DNA from: an uncultured Aquimarina sp.
Lineage (GTDB): Bacteria > Bacteroidota > Bacteroidia > Flavobacteriales > Flavobacteriaceae
DNA length: 64,000 nucleotides
Direction of reading: 5' to 3'
Assembly: GCA_947498935.1 (NCBI GenBank)
Contig: CANMMM010000001.1
Location: 62,001-126,000 of the forward strand
Positions 17,811-28,249 of the stretch are shown here, piece by piece. Under the pieces are notes generated by a model. It was given only the letters and a program-made list of their open reading frames with translations. It had not been told where the DNA came from and made no database searches. Each line of letters opens with the position of its first letter. Within the stretch, counting starts at the first letter, position 1. The position numbers and the translations under genes were made by a program.

Positions 17811-18192
17811 CTATGTACACACAACATATCTACACTAACAATACACTAATGTTTAAAGAAATTACTTTTAAAAAACGGATGTACAAGAGTAAATACAATC
17901 CGCTGCATCAGACTTACACACTGGTGTCCGAATTGATACCCTTTAGCTGCAAAAAAATGTAACATATTATAAATCTTTATCTTATAAATTTACAGAAAAC
18001 ACTACACCCATTCTTTATCCTAATGTTACCTTCATATTATTCCTATGTATCTTAAATAACCTATACTAGTCCAAAAGCTGATATACATACTGGATCATTT
18101 TTTTCCCAAAAATCAAAAAAGTGCAAACCGCTGTGCAATAAAAATGGATTATGTACTTTTGGTATTTACTAGAATTCTTATTTTATGATACT
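17811..18192. other. Divergent intergenic region between the GH1 gene and gldA
   Basis: 382 bp, AT-rich. It holds the gldA promoter box at 18154-18161. I see no clear promoter for the GH1 gene, no repeat element and no convincing small gene. Confidence 0.5.
18154..18161 (+). promoter_or_regulatory. Promoter -7 box TACTTTTG of gldA
   Basis: An exact TAnnTTTG match 31 bp before the ATG at 18193. It overlaps the first codons of a longer possible reading frame that opens at 18151, which supports the shorter gene start. Confidence 0.6.
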
Positions 18193-19086
18193 ATGTCGAT
18201 AGCTGTTTCTAAGATTACAAAAGTGTATGCCGATCAAAAAGCATTGAATGATATTTCTTTTGAGATTCCACAAGGAGAGATTGTTGGTTTTTTAGGACCT
18301 AATGGAGCTGGTAAATCGACACTGATGAAAATCCTTACGGCATATATCGAACCCTCTGGGGGCAACGCTACGGTAAATGGATATGATATTCATACAGACC
18401 CTATTGCTGTACAGAAAAGCGTAGGCTACTTACCAGAACACAACCCTTTATACTTAGACATGTACGTACGGGAGTATCTGGCATTCAATGCACAAATACA
18501 CCATGTATCCAAACAACGAATCGACGAAGTCATTTCCCTAACAGGATTGACTCCTGAGTCTCATAAAAAAATCAATCAACTATCCAAGGGATACCGACAA
18601 CGTATAGGACTCGCATGTGCACTATTGCATGATCCCGCGGTACTGATCTTAGACGAGCCTACAACTGGATTAGATCCTAATCAATTATTAGAAATCCGAG
18701 AACTGATCAAAACGATCGGAAAGGAGAAAACTATTTTTCTTTCTACTCACATCATGCAAGAAGTAGAAGCGATGTGTGATCGTGTGATCATTATTAATAA
18801 GGGTACTATCGTAGCGGATGAGCAACTGAATGAAATGATGGAGCAAACAGATCAGGTAATCGAAGTAGAATTTGATTACAGAGTAGAAGAGGCTTTTTTA
18901 TACAAATTTGAGCATATCAAATCAGTAAAAAACATTCATGGTTTTATCTACCACCTTACTTTTGATACTACCACAGACATGCGTCCCGCAGTATTTGATT
19001 TCGCACATGATCATGAGCTAAAAATCTTGCAACTCGCTCGCAAAAATCGTAATCTAGAGAGTTTATTTAGACAACTAACACAGTAA
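18193..19086 (+). CDS. gldA: Gliding motility-associated ABC transporter ATP-binding protein GldA
   Basis: ATPase subunit of the GldA-GldF-GldG ABC transporter needed for gliding in Flavobacterium johnsoniae. Visible are Walker A GPNGAGKST, the Q-loop region, signature LSKGYRQRIGLA (a variant of LSGGQ), Walker B VLILDEPTTGLDP and the switch His in STHIMQEVEAMCD. The C-terminal part (about residues 215-297) is the usual extension of this subfamily, ending LESLFRQLTQ. 297 aa. gldF and gldG are not adjacent, as is common in flavobacteria. The start at 18193 was chosen because the earlier ATG lies within the promoter box. Confidence 0.92.
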   Translation: MSIAVSKITKVYADQKALNDISFEIPQGEIVGFLGPNGAGKSTLMKILTAYIEPSGGNATVNGYDIHTDPIAVQKSVGYLPEHNPLYLDMYVREYLAFNAQIHHVSKQRIDEVISLTGLTPESHKKINQLSKGYRQRIGLACALLHDPAVLILDEPTTGLDPNQLLEIRELIKTIGKEKTIFLSTHIMQEVEAMCDRVIIINKGTIVADEQLNEMMEQTDQVIEVEFDYRVEEAFLYKFEHIKSVKNIHGFIYHLTFDTTTDMRPAVFDFAHDHELKILQLARKNRNLESLFRQLTQ

Positions 19087-19110
19087 AAGCAATACTATTG
19101 CTGCTTTTAT
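19085..19110 (+). terminator. Possible hairpin terminator after gldA
   Basis: GCAAT-ACT-ATTGC, extended by AAAA/TTTT with a small bulge, begins at the gldA stop and ends in CTTTTAT. It is short and imperfect, so confidence is limited. Confidence 0.4.
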
Positions 19111-19168
19111 CAACTGTCATACTCACTTTTACACCCAAACTTTAAGCGTGATAGTAAGCAATTCTAAG

Positions 19169-19921
19169 TTACTGAAAGCGTAACTTACCTGTAAACACAG
19201 ATTCTACGCTAACAATCGGAGGTTGATTCACTGCTACTACATCTCCTGTGCTTAATATTTCTCCAGTGATGGATTGCTGTGGATTGACAATGATTTTATT
19301 ACTCCCTCTGTGTCTTATAGATACTTTTTGCACAATTAAATCTGCCCCTTCGAACCTACCTGTTCCTGAGGCCTGTATAATGCTTATAGAATTAGTAGTC
19401 CCTTTTAGAAAGAAGGATGCGATATTATTACCTACTACTGCCATTTGTTGATTCTCTACATGTAGATGAAATGTACCTGTAGTATTACCATCATTATTTT
19501 CTACAAAATCTTCGGAAATCAAATTCAGTGAGGGGTATCTAAGGATACCATCGGAGACAACATCGAATTGTGTAGCACTTCTAATTTCTGTGATATTAGG
19601 AGCAGTGACAAAGATTTTGGTTTGATTAAAGCTACGTACCAGATTACAATCATTGGTGTTCTCTAAAATAAGACGGTTATCTTCTACTCGTGCAGACACT
19701 TCATTGATCAAATTATCTCCACTTTCTATCACTACAGCAGTGGTATCGCCTTGTTTGAGGATCACTTCTACATTGGGCAATACCAATATCCTCGTAAAAT
19801 CAGGCACACTTACTGCTTTACGTACTACATTCCCTGTACGCTGAAAACAATCTGGCGCATTCTCTGTGTCGCACGCTATTAGCAAACATACTGTTAGAAA
19901 AACAAAAATATACTTATACAT
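19169..19921 (-). CDS. GIN-domain (DUF2807-type) lipoprotein
   Basis: The N-terminus ends in the lipobox LLIAC, so the mature protein is lipid-anchored. The rest is a repetitive right-handed beta structure typical of the putative auto-transporter adhesin (head GIN) family, with runs such as TRILVLPNVEVILKQGD and LNLISEDF that repeat a hydrophobic-alternating pattern. Function in the family is not established. It follows the deacylase-like gene by 21 bp on the same strand, so the two are probably co-transcribed. 250 aa. Confidence 0.82.
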   Translation of the reverse strand: MYKYIFVFLTVCLLIACDTENAPDCFQRTGNVVRKAVSVPDFTRILVLPNVEVILKQGDTTAVVIESGDNLINEVSARVEDNRLILENTNDCNLVRSFNQTKIFVTAPNITEIRSATQFDVVSDGILRYPSLNLISEDFVENNDGNTTGTFHLHVENQQMAVVGNNIASFFLKGTTNSISIIQASGTGRFEGADLIVQKVSIRHRGSNKIIVNPQQSITGEILSTGDVVAVNQPPIVSVESVFTGKLRFQ

Positions 19922-19942
19922 CTATTACTAATTTTACGTTCG

Positions 19943-21037
19943 TTATAATCGATAGCCTATCGACAATTCTACTGCTTCTGCTTTCGCAGCGTGTGATCGC
20001 ACGGTGACCCCACTAAACATATGCTTGGTGATATAATATTGTAATCCTATCCTATTATAGACTTGCCCTTCAAAGTCAAAAGGATAATACACATAATACC
20101 CTAATTGGGTAAGTACTGATAGTTTATGTATTCGCAATTCATGTCCAAAGAACACTCCTACACGCTTAGCATCTTCATCGCCTGTAGTCCCATCGCCAAA
20201 TCCTCCTGTGGATCTAAAGTCAATAAAACGCTCTAATGCCTTGGAAAAAAATAATTCTGCACCCAATTGCAATGCACTCTTTTTATTCAGTCGTTTATCT
20301 GCGAAAGCACCTAGGGTATAAAACGGAAGCTGCCCAGAACCTACTACATCGCTTTCATTGATTCCCCCTCTAAACAACACCCCAAAACCTATAGGAGCAC
20401 CTCCTTTGCTAGCTCCTTTTTCTTTGAGAACATAGTCAGGAGTTTGTTGTTCTAATACATAATTAGCTCCGATGCTAAAGGCTAGCGTATTGGTACTTTT
20501 ATTTGGCGCCTTAAAATTGGCGTTGGAATAATGAATCACTCCTACTCCTGCTTGTATCCCTAATCCGCCTATGATATTTTCTTTGGTATACTGTAGAAAT
20601 CCTATGGTAGAACTTAAAAAGTGAGAACCATAGGCTACATTTCTAAAATTAGTGTCTTGATCATAAGGGGTAGTTGCATATGATAGTCCTTGCGCTATAC
20701 GTAGTTGTAGACTTCGTTTAAAGAAATAGAAGTTGTAATGCGCATAGAGCCCGTAATGTGCACCCAAGAACTCATTATCCATATCTTGGTAAAGAAATGA
20801 CACCCCATAATCTGGAGCATTATATAGTCGCTGCCACTCTTTATGCCCAAATGTTTTTCTATTTACTGAAATCAGTACTCCTGTAGGATGTCCTGTGATC
20901 AGGTGGGAAATATCGGGATTGTGTTTAAGCACTGTACCATAGAAATTACTAACGTCTACGCTATAATGCTTTTGTCCTTCTTGTGCACAAAGACTACTGC
21001 TCACAACGAACCATACAAAACAAATTTTTTTTAGCAT
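19943..21037 (-). CDS. Acyloxyacyl hydrolase / PagL-like lipid A deacylase family, outer membrane
   Basis: A signal peptide (WFVVSSSLCAQ) is followed by an outer-membrane beta-barrel pattern. The segment GVGVIHYSNANFKAPN near residues 160-175 matches the PagL-type catalytic region with His and Ser in the order H-x-S-N. Known members remove the 3-O acyl chain of lipid A. At 364 aa it is about twice the length of PagL; the long form is common in Bacteroidota. It ends RIGLQYYIT ... ELSIGYRL, a final strand. Activity on lipid A is inferred from the motif. Confidence 0.8.
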   Translation of the reverse strand: MLKKICFVWFVVSSSLCAQEGQKHYSVDVSNFYGTVLKHNPDISHLITGHPTGVLISVNRKTFGHKEWQRLYNAPDYGVSFLYQDMDNEFLGAHYGLYAHYNFYFFKRSLQLRIAQGLSYATTPYDQDTNFRNVAYGSHFLSSTIGFLQYTKENIIGGLGIQAGVGVIHYSNANFKAPNKSTNTLAFSIGANYVLEQQTPDYVLKEKGASKGGAPIGFGVLFRGGINESDVVGSGQLPFYTLGAFADKRLNKKSALQLGAELFFSKALERFIDFRSTGGFGDGTTGDEDAKRVGVFFGHELRIHKLSVLTQLGYYVYYPFDFEGQVYNRIGLQYYITKHMFSGVTVRSHAAKAEAVELSIGYRL

Positions 21038-21159
21038 TCGGCAAATGTACTAATACCTTTTGGGTATCGATTAAAAAAGCAGGAAGTAATTGTAAAAATC
21101 GGTAGGATACTACGAGGGCGTATTACAACCAATTTTCCCTACTTATGTGTTTACTCTTT

Positions 21160-22353
21160 TTAAAATATTGAATACCCTAGCAGGATAGAAAATGATCTAT
21201 AATTTGAATTCCAAGATGCAAATTGACTCAGCACCTCTCGTTTGGTTTGATACCTTGCCTCTATACTATATCGGTTCTTAAATTTATACCCTACTCCTAG
21301 TGCTAAGTTATTCGTAGTTCTTATTTCTAAGTCTTCACTATTCTCAAAAACCACCTTGGAATTCATATCAAAATCGGTTACAAATGATGCATTTAGAAAT
21401 AACTTAGAATGATCATTTAAGAAAAAGTAATGCCTGATACCTATAGGTAACTCGATAGAAGTATACTCCACTTCGACCTGATCAACTGCGATTGTTTTTT
21501 CTACCGAAAAATATTGGTACGTAGGCTCCATAATGACACTCCATTTATTTTTATTAAAAGGCATCACAAATTCTACTTCTGCCCCAACACTAAATGTCTG
21601 TTGATTATCAAAGTTTGTATCTCTCAGATTAGACACCACATTCGAGATATCAAGTGTAGCATTTCTAACTCCCGCTCTAATAGTTAGGTTAAATAAATCC
21701 TTATCTTTCTTTGCTTTTTTAGCATAGTTTATAGGAGCATCACCTCTAGATTCATTATATCCCACAAAATAGTTAATCAAGTCACCGTGTATATATCGCA
21801 ACTTTTTTACGCTGTTTTGCGTCATTGATGCATACTGTACATTATTCCATAATTGATTTTTAAACCTACTGTTTGTTCCTATTTCGTTATTAGACTTTTG
21901 GTAACGTTTATAAACCAATTGCTCGATAGGCTTTTCTTCTGTATTGTAAAAATACCTTCGTAAATCCCTTTCTTTGTATACGTATAAAGATGCTTTTCCT
22001 TGTACCAGTACTTTTAAAAACAAGGTTTCTTTTTTGAATTTTGGTTCTCGATCATGGCTAAGTCTATACAAGTTGTTTGTAGATCTATCCATATCCACCT
22101 CTTTCCGTACATACTTGGATCGACCTATTATACCAAATTCTTTGATAGATCGCATCTCAACCTCTTCTATTTCAGCTGTATCTGAAACTTTATACTCAAA
22201 TGCTGTTGGGTTATTATTCCAATCAATGTTTTTAATCAAACAATATATTTTTTGATTCGCATTATTTACATAATACCCTTTTTCAAAGTTGATTTGTCCA
22301 TAGCTAACTAGACCTATGACAAACATTAATAAACATAATAGCTGCTTTTTCAT
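21160..22353 (-). CDS. Hypothetical exported protein with C-terminal outer-membrane beta-barrel (397 aa)
   Basis: Not recognised by name. A signal peptide (KQLLCLLMFVIGLVSYGQ) precedes about 180 residues of soluble domain rich in charged residues (YYVNNANQKIYCLIKNID at the start). From about residue 215 to the end there are alternating amphipathic strands ending RSFSILLGYSIF, as in an eight-stranded porin-like barrel. The ATG is 28 bp from a GTAAC-N15-GACAC promoter-like site, so the gene may belong to the same regulon as the dtd operon and the giant protease. Confidence 0.83.
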   Translation of the reverse strand: MKKQLLCLLMFVIGLVSYGQINFEKGYYVNNANQKIYCLIKNIDWNNNPTAFEYKVSDTAEIEEVEMRSIKEFGIIGRSKYVRKEVDMDRSTNNLYRLSHDREPKFKKETLFLKVLVQGKASLYVYKERDLRRYFYNTEEKPIEQLVYKRYQKSNNEIGTNSRFKNQLWNNVQYASMTQNSVKKLRYIHGDLINYFVGYNESRGDAPINYAKKAKKDKDLFNLTIRAGVRNATLDISNVVSNLRDTNFDNQQTFSVGAEVEFVMPFNKNKWSVIMEPTYQYFSVEKTIAVDQVEVEYTSIELPIGIRHYFFLNDHSKLFLNASFVTDFDMNSKVVFENSEDLEIRTTNNLALGVGYKFKNRYSIEARYQTKREVLSQFASWNSNYRSFSILLGYSIF

Positions 22354-22380
22354 TTTTTAAAATTTTAGCATTTTAAATAA

Positions 22381-22407
22381 GTGTCATTATTACTCCAAAT
22401 GTTACCC
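22381..22407 (-). promoter_or_regulatory. ECF-type promoter-like site before the 397-aa barrel protein
   Basis: On the minus strand GGGTAACATTT and GACACTTA are separated so that 15 bases lie between TAAC and GACAC, as at 5832 and 43824. It is 28 bp upstream of the start codon, a normal promoter distance. Confidence 0.5.
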
Positions 22408-22487
22408 TTACATCTTTAACATTTTATATTTTTTAACATTTACACTGTTTGATTTTACTGCTTTATTTAAATTAGATACACCTTTCT

Positions 22488-22575
22488 GCGTTAGGGATAG
22501 CAGTGGAAATCCCACAGCACGACCTTAGGAGTGCGAGGAATTGGAACGGATAGCCCGACCCTTGTGGTAACGCCC
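22488..22575 (-). repeat. Flavobacterial intergenic repeat, copy C
   Basis: 88 nt; on the minus strand it runs GGGCGTTACC to TAACGC. It lies downstream of metF, immediately after the metF terminator. One base fewer and small changes in the central loop distinguish it from copies B and F. Confidence 0.85.
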
Positions 22576-22583
22576 TAAAAAAA

Positions 22584-22611
22584 CACACGCATACTATATA
22601 GCATACGTGTG
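22584..22611 (-). terminator. Intrinsic terminator of the metH-metF operon
   Basis: On the minus strand CACACGTATGC pairs with GTATGCGTGTG (11 bp, two G-U pairs, loop TATATA) and is followed by seven T. It is 30 bp beyond the metF stop. Confidence 0.85.
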
Positions 22612-22640
22612 ATATTCATATAAGAATACAATTCGGTAAT

Positions 22641-23594
22641 TTAAAACACCTCTTTTGCAATCTTTTTGATATTATCTGATTTCCCCATTGAGTAGTAATG
22701 CAATACTGGTACTCCGTACTTCATTAATTCTTTGGATTGCTGGATCGCAAATTCGATCCCTACTTGCCTTACTTCTTTGTTATTCTTGCAAGCTTCTACT
22801 GCTTTTACGAGTTCATCTGGCATATCTAACCTAAATACCTGTGGTAAGAGTTGCAAATGACGTTTTACAGCTACTGGTTTGATACCTGGTATGATAGGAA
22901 CGGTAATCCCTGCTGCTCTAGCTCTTTCTACGAATTCAAAGTATTTTTGATTATCAAAAAACATCTGCGTGACTACATAGTCTGCTCCTGCAGCTATCTT
23001 GTCTTTTAATCGACGTAGATCGGCATCCATCGAAGGGGCTTCTAAGTGCTTTTCTGGGTAGCCCGCTACTCCGATACAAAAATCGGATTTATTATCCGTT
23101 TCTATCACTTGGTGTAGAAACTGCCCTTTGTTCATATCCGATATTTGCTGTACCAACTCATTGGCATAGCTATGTCCTCCTTTGGTAGGGGTGAAGTATT
23201 TCTCTTCTTTCATAGCATCTCCTCGAAGCGCTACTACATTATCTATTCCTAGGTAATGACAGTCTACTAATAGGTATTCTGTTTCTTCCTTGGTAAACCC
23301 TCCACACAGCACATGTGGGATGGTATCTACATTGTACTTATGCTTGATCGATGCACAAATTCCTACAGTTCCCGGACGCATACGGGTTAATTTTTTGTCT
23401 AGCAATCCGTCTTTGTCGATATAAATAAATTCTTCTCTAGAGGTGGTAACGTCTATAAAAGGAGGGTTAAATTCCATTAATGGATCTATATTATTATATA
23501 GTTCCTGAATGCTTCTTCCTTTTTGTGGTGGTATAAGCTCGAAGGAGAACAACGTTTTTCCTTTGGCATTTTTGATGTGATCGGTTACTTTCAT
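22641..23594 (-). CDS. metF: Methylenetetrahydrofolate reductase
   Basis: Reduces 5,10-methylene-THF to 5-methyl-THF, the methyl donor for MetH. Single TIM-barrel flavoenzyme of 317 aa. Seen are FSFELIPPQKGRS with the catalytic Glu, the FAD-site region LVDCHYLGIDNVVALRGD, the substrate-binding TQMFFDNQKYFEF, and PGIKPV. It is the last gene of the metH unit, controlled by the SAM-I riboswitch at 28031 if read-through covers the whole operon, and it is followed by a strong terminator. Confidence 0.96.
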   Translation of the reverse strand: MKVTDHIKNAKGKTLFSFELIPPQKGRSIQELYNNIDPLMEFNPPFIDVTTSREEFIYIDKDGLLDKKLTRMRPGTVGICASIKHKYNVDTIPHVLCGGFTKEETEYLLVDCHYLGIDNVVALRGDAMKEEKYFTPTKGGHSYANELVQQISDMNKGQFLHQVIETDNKSDFCIGVAGYPEKHLEAPSMDADLRRLKDKIAAGADYVVTQMFFDNQKYFEFVERARAAGITVPIIPGIKPVAVKRHLQLLPQVFRLDMPDELVKAVEACKNNKEVRQVGIEFAIQQSKELMKYGVPVLHYYSMGKSDNIKKIAKEVF

Positions 23595-23658
23595 CAGTAT
23601 TGATACGTCTTAGTTGTTTGTTGTTTTTCAGCTATTTGCATAGCACTATTTAGTACAC

Positions 23659-24141
23659 TTAGGCAGTTTCTTGCTTTGATTGCTGATGCAATAGATTGAT
23701 CTGTCCTAAGTGATAGAGGTCATGTGATAACACGCCTCTGATCATAAATTCATTGGTATAGGTTCCTCCTGCTACTAATTCTGTCATCCAAGCGTCGGGT
23801 TTGGCCGCTAGCAATTCGCAAAGTTGCTCATGCGTTTGTGCAAACTCATCAAGCATCACTTGCTTATCATGCGCAGAGGCAACTGACACACCTTCTCGCC
23901 AATCTTGTGTAGAATTGAGTTCTATACTATAGGATTCATTACCGTTTATTCGCTCGATGGCAAATCCTCTCCAATCGATCATATGGCATACGAGTTCTGC
24001 AATGGAGTGATTGGCATTACTGGGTTTTGCATCCCAATACGCTACAGGGATCTTTTCTAATGATTCCCAAATAGAGGCACCGAACCACGGTTTCCCATCG
24101 AAATGTTCTTGTAATTGTGATATGCTATCTTCTATATCCAT
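23659..24141 (-). CDS. DinB-family putative metalloenzyme
   Basis: A 160-aa four-helix bundle protein of the DinB/DUF664 superfamily. The metal-site histidines expected for the family appear in SIAELVCHMIDWRGF near residue 53 and in VLSHDLYHLGQINLLHQQ near residues 137-145. Many DinB-like proteins are thiol-dependent transferases, but no substrate can be assigned. Its place between metH and metF on the same strand (37- and 64-bp gaps) suggests a role linked to methyl or thiol metabolism; that is inference only. Confidence 0.85.
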   Translation of the reverse strand: MDIEDSISQLQEHFDGKPWFGASIWESLEKIPVAYWDAKPSNANHSIAELVCHMIDWRGFAIERINGNESYSIELNSTQDWREGVSVASAHDKQVMLDEFAQTHEQLCELLAAKPDAWMTELVAGGTYTNEFMIRGVLSHDLYHLGQINLLHQQSKQETA

Positions 24142-24178
24142 GTTGTTTATATTCTCTTTTGTTCAAGAATACGTGTCT

Positions 24179-26869
24179 TTATGCTAAGTTAGGATTCAAC
24201 CATTTTTGAGCGACTTCTAGATCGATCTCTTTACGCTCGGCAAAATCTCTAAGCTGATCTTCTTTTATTTTTCCTAATCCAAAATAACGTGCTTCGGGAT
24301 TGGCAAAATAATATCCCGATACAGATGCTGCTGGCCACATGGCGAGTCCTTCGGTAAGGGAAACACCTATCTTTTCTTCTACTTTCAGGATGTCCCAGAT
24401 GGTTAGTTTCTCTAAGTGATCTGGACATGCTGGATATCCTGGTGCTGGTCTGATCCCTGTATAGGATTCTTTGATCAGCTCATCGTTAGATAACTGCTCA
24501 TCTACTGCGTATCCCCAATCTTGGGTACGCACTTTTTTGTGCAGGTATTCTGCATATGCTTCTGCCAATCGATCTGCCAAGGCTTTGATCATAATAGAAT
24601 TATAATCATCATGCTCTTTTTCGAAGGCTGCTGCTAGCTCCTGAGTTCCAAAACCCGTACTTACACAAAAACATCCCATATAATCTTGTACGCCGCTTTC
24701 CTTAGGTGCAATAAAGTCTGCCAGGGCAAAATTAGGTTTGCCTGCATGCTTTTTTAACTGCTGTCGTAGTGTACGAAATGTATACGCTCCTGTATCGGTA
24801 CGTACTGCTATATCATCATCTGCTACAGTATTGGCTTCGAACAGTCCAAAAATAGCCTTTGCACTCAATAGTTGCTCATCAAATACACACTGTAATAATT
24901 CTTGCGCATCTGCAAATAAAGAGGTGGCTTGTTCTCCTACTACTGCATCAGATAATATCGCTGGATATTTACCATGCAAATCCCATGACCTAAAAAAGGG
25001 CGTCCAATCGATAAACTCCTCTAATAAGTGTAGGTCTAATTCTTCTATGACCTGAATCCCTAATGTATTCGGTTTTACAATCGGACTGGTTGACCAATCT
25101 ATTGCATACTTATTCTTTCTGGCTGCCTCGATCGGTAAATAATCCTTCTGCTTGGTACGCTTTAGGAAACCGTCCCTAAACTTTTCGTACTCTTCTTTTA
25201 GGTCTCCTACATATTTTTGATTGCTTTTTTTATTAAGCAAATCTCCTACTACGGTTACTGCTCTCGAAGCATCATTAACATGTACCACTGCATTCTTATA
25301 CTCTGGATCGATCTTTACTGCGGTATGCGCCTTAGAAGTCGTAGCACCTCCAATTAAGAGGGGTACCGAAAAATTCTTACGCTCCATTTCTTTGGCTAGA
25401 TACACCATCTCATCTAATGAAGGCGTAATCAACCCACTAAGCCCAATAATATCTACCTGCTCATCGATGGCAGTTTGGATGATTTTTTCTGGCGGTACCA
25501 TCACCCCTAGATCTACAATCTCGTAATTATTACATCCTAATACTACAGAGACAATATTTTTTCCGATATCGTGCACATCTCCCTTTACGGTAGCCATTAA
25601 TACTTTTCCAGCATTATCACTACCTGCACTAGAATTGGGATTCTTTAATTTTTCTTCTTCTATATAAGGCAGTAAATGCGCTACTGCTTTTTTCATTACA
25701 CGAGCAGATTTTACCACCTGCGGCAAGAACATTTTTCCAGATCCAAATAAATCTCCTACCACATCCATTCCAGTCATCAAATTCCCTTCGATCACTTCGA
25801 TAGGCTTATCTGCTTGCTGCCTTGCTTCTTCTACATCTTCTACTATATATTGATCGATTCCTTTGACAAGTGCTCGGGTGATTCTATCTTGTAGCGGTTC
25901 TTCTCTCCAAGACAGGTCTGCTGTTTGCTCTTTTTTAGTACCTTTTACAGTTTCTGCAAAATCTAATAGTCGCTCAGTAGCATCATCTCTACGATCTAGA
26001 ATTACATCTTCTACATGCTCTAAAAGGTCTTTTGGAATATCATCATATACTTCTAACAATGCTGGATTCACAATCCCCATATTCATCCCTGCCTTAATCG
26101 CATGGTATAAGAATACGGAGTGCATCGCTTCTCGCACTGGGTTATTCCCTCGGAATGAAAACGAAACATTACTTACCCCGCCACTGACACTACAGTGCGG
26201 TAAATTTTCGCGTACCCATCGTGTTCCTTCTATAAAATCAATTGCATTTTTGCGATGTTCCTCCATTCCTGTAGCTACAGGAAATATATTGAGGTCAAAA
26301 ATGATGTCCTCTGGCGGAAATTTCACTTGATCTACCAGAATATCATACGATCGTTTCGCAATCTCGATTCTACGCTCATAGGTATCTGCCTGTCCTACTT
26401 CATCAAACGCCATGACGATCACTGCCGCTCCATAGCGCTTAATTTTTTTGGCATGTGCTATAAATTCTTCTTCTCCTTCTTTGAGACTGATCGAATTCAC
26501 TACACACTTCCCTTGTACTACTTGTAGTCCTGCTTCTATGATATCCCACTTAGAACTATCGATCATAATCGGCACTCTAGCAATATCGGGCTCTGCCATG
26601 ATCAGGTTTAGAAAGCGTACCATCGCTTCTTTTCCATCGATCAGACCATCATCCATATTGATATCGATCACTTGCGCGCCTCCTTCTACCTGATGCCTCG
26701 CGATATCCAATGCTTCGTCGAATTTTTCTTCTTTGACCAAGCGCAAAAACTTACGCGATCCTGCTACATTGGTTCGTTCTCCTACATTGATAAAATTCGT
26801 CTCTGCAGAAACGATCATGGGCTCTAAACCCGAAAGCTTTAAATATCTTTTTTCTTCTACTACACTCAT
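24179..26869 (-). CDS. metH: Methionine synthase, folate/B12/reactivation part (split MetH)
   Basis: This 896-aa protein holds three of the four MetH modules. The pterin-binding domain (about residues 10-300) begins with [14 protein letters not shown]; the B12-binding module (about 335-560) carries GDVHDIGKN near residue 431, with the His that ligates cobalt; the C-terminal AdoMet-dependent reactivation domain (about 580-896) carries [12 protein letters not shown] near residue 810. The homocysteine module is a separate gene directly upstream, with a 4-bp overlap. Together they equal full-length MetH. B12 dependence is clear, so the cell needs cobalamin for this route. Confidence 0.97.
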   Translation of the reverse strand: MSVVEEKRYLKLSGLEPMIVSAETNFINVGERTNVAGSRKFLRLVKEEKFDEALDIARHQVEGGAQVIDINMDDGLIDGKEAMVRFLNLIMAEPDIARVPIMIDSSKWDIIEAGLQVVQGKCVVNSISLKEGEEEFIAHAKKIKRYGAAVIVMAFDEVGQADTYERRIEIAKRSYDILVDQVKFPPEDIIFDLNIFPVATGMEEHRKNAIDFIEGTRWVRENLPHCSVSGGVSNVSFSFRGNNPVREAMHSVFLYHAIKAGMNMGIVNPALLEVYDDIPKDLLEHVEDVILDRRDDATERLLDFAETVKGTKKEQTADLSWREEPLQDRITRALVKGIDQYIVEDVEEARQQADKPIEVIEGNLMTGMDVVGDLFGSGKMFLPQVVKSARVMKKAVAHLLPYIEEEKLKNPNSSAGSDNAGKVLMATVKGDVHDIGKNIVSVVLGCNNYEIVDLGVMVPPEKIIQTAIDEQVDIIGLSGLITPSLDEMVYLAKEMERKNFSVPLLIGGATTSKAHTAVKIDPEYKNAVVHVNDASRAVTVVGDLLNKKSNQKYVGDLKEEYEKFRDGFLKRTKQKDYLPIEAARKNKYAIDWSTSPIVKPNTLGIQVIEELDLHLLEEFIDWTPFFRSWDLHGKYPAILSDAVVGEQATSLFADAQELLQCVFDEQLLSAKAIFGLFEANTVADDDIAVRTDTGAYTFRTLRQQLKKHAGKPNFALADFIAPKESGVQDYMGCFCVSTGFGTQELAAAFEKEHDDYNSIMIKALADRLAEAYAEYLHKKVRTQDWGYAVDEQLSNDELIKESYTGIRPAPGYPACPDHLEKLTIWDILKVEEKIGVSLTEGLAMWPAASVSGYYFANPEARYFGLGKIKEDQLRDFAERKEIDLEVAQKWLNPNLA

Positions 26870-27870
26870 GAAACTACGGCTCCTATCGTTCTGGGTTTAT
26901 AATTTTTAGCCATATCTGCTATTGCTTTGATATGCTCTGGTGTGGTACCACAACATCCTCCTACGATATTCACTAAACTTTTATCTAAATACTCTTTGAT
27001 CTGAGATGCCATTTGCTCTGGTGTTTCGTCATACTCTCCAAAGGCATTGGGCAATCCTGCATTAGGATGTGCCGATACTCCGAATTCGGCTTTACTGGCC
27101 AGTACTTCTAAATGTGGTGTTAATTGATCTGCTCCTAACGCACAGTTAAACCCTACAGTAAGCATCGGAATATGAGAGATAGACACTAAAAAAGCTTCTG
27201 CTGTTTGCCCTGATAAAGTACGTCCACTGGCATCTGTAATCGTACCACTCACCATGATAGGAATATCTTTATTCCTTTCTTCTTTTACTTCTTCTATCGC
27301 AAATAAGGCAGCTTTGGCATTTAGTGTATCAAACACTGTTTCTACTAATAAGATATCTGACCCTCCGTCTACCAACGCCTCTACTTGTAGTTTATAGGCG
27401 ATGCGTAGTTCATCGAAAGTAACAGCGCGATACCCTGGATCATTTACATCTGGAGACATACTTGCTGTTCTATTAGTAGGGCCAATAGAACCTGCCACAA
27501 AACGAGGTTTGTGTGGTTCTTTGGCAGTAAATTCATCTGCTACTTCTTTGGCAATTTTAGCGGATTCATAATTCAACTCATACACCAACTCTTCCATTTC
27601 GTAATCTGCCATCGCAATGGTAGTTCCCGAAAAGGTATTGGTTTCTACAATATCCGCTCCAGCAGCAAAATACAATCGATGTACTTCCTTGATCGCCTCT
27701 GGTTGTGTCAAACTAAGTAGGTCGTTATTACCTTGCACAGGCACAGGCCAATCTTTGAAACGCTCTCCTCTAAAATCTTCTTCTGTGAATTTATGACGCT
27801 GCAGCATAGTTCCCATCGCTCCATCAAGCACCAAAATCCTTTCTTCTAATATTTCTTTTAAATCTTTCAT
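26866..27870 (-). CDS. metH: Methionine synthase, homocysteine-binding part (split MetH)
   Basis: A 334-aa homocysteine S-methyltransferase domain corresponding to the N-terminal module of MetH. The start [15 protein letters not shown] is typical, and the zinc-binding cysteines are present in FNCALGAD near residue 243 and [10 protein letters not shown] near residue 305. The 4-bp overlap with the large MetH gene implies coupled translation and a two-chain enzyme, an arrangement known in Bacteroidota. It is the first gene after the SAM-I riboswitch at 28031-28153. Confidence 0.96.
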   Translation of the reverse strand: MKDLKEILEERILVLDGAMGTMLQRHKFTEEDFRGERFKDWPVPVQGNNDLLSLTQPEAIKEVHRLYFAAGADIVETNTFSGTTIAMADYEMEELVYELNYESAKIAKEVADEFTAKEPHKPRFVAGSIGPTNRTASMSPDVNDPGYRAVTFDELRIAYKLQVEALVDGGSDILLVETVFDTLNAKAALFAIEEVKEERNKDIPIMVSGTITDASGRTLSGQTAEAFLVSISHIPMLTVGFNCALGADQLTPHLEVLASKAEFGVSAHPNAGLPNAFGEYDETPEQMASQIKEYLDKSLVNIVGGCCGTTPEHIKAIADMAKNYKPRTIGAVVS

Positions 27871-28249
27871 TCTAATCCTACTATTATCAAAAGTTTAATT
27901 GAAACTTATTGTATCGCTATCGTACTACTTAAGTGTACAATAACTTATACAAATAATTAGTATCACTTTGTATCTAAAAAAGGTATCAAGAAAAAATAAA
28001 TGGAAATATAGTGATGTACTATGCGTCATTGTTATCTATTTCGCAACTAACGAATAGAATGTAGCACCTTCTTTAGCATCAGACTTGGTATCCGAGTACC
28101 CAAAGGGTTGCTAAGGCATCATAGGGTCTATTCCCTCCACCTTTCTTGATAACACTTTAAATAAAAATATGAACTAAAGTAGCTGTCTCTCTACTTTTTA
28201 TGCAAAGTAAAGCCATAGTCTTTTGTTTTGCAAGGTTTATTATATGTTT
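27871..28249. other. Intergenic region before metH
   Basis: 379 bp. It holds the SAM-I aptamer (28031-28153) and about 160 nt of AT-rich leader between aptamer and metH start, where the expression platform must lie. The flank toward the ferredoxin stop shows no clear terminator. No small gene is supported. Confidence 0.6.
28031..28153 (-). ncRNA. SAM-I (S-box) riboswitch upstream of metH
   Basis: On the minus strand the conserved S-box core can be read: GTTATCAAGAAAGGTGG, AGGGA, GCCTTAGCAACC, AAGGTGCTA, and a closing GATAAC that pairs with GTTATC to form P1. The P3/P4 region is longer than in the metX copy. The usual GAAACC/GAAGCC element reads GATGCC here, a deviation in a normally conserved stretch. 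It precedes metH by about 160 nt and should repress the metH-metF operon at high SAM. Confidence 0.92.

Noticed and set aside
17987..18030. AATGTTACC near 18023 as another GTAAC-N15-GACAC site
   Set aside because: On the minus strand TAAC is followed at the right spacing by GGGTG, not GACAC.
22584..22611. Palindrome near metF as an operator
   Set aside because: Position after the metF stop and a seven-T tract on the minus strand fit a terminator better.
25863..26330. 155-aa plus-strand frame antisense to metH
   Set aside because: Lies fully inside a well-supported metH gene on the other strand and shows no domain or signal.
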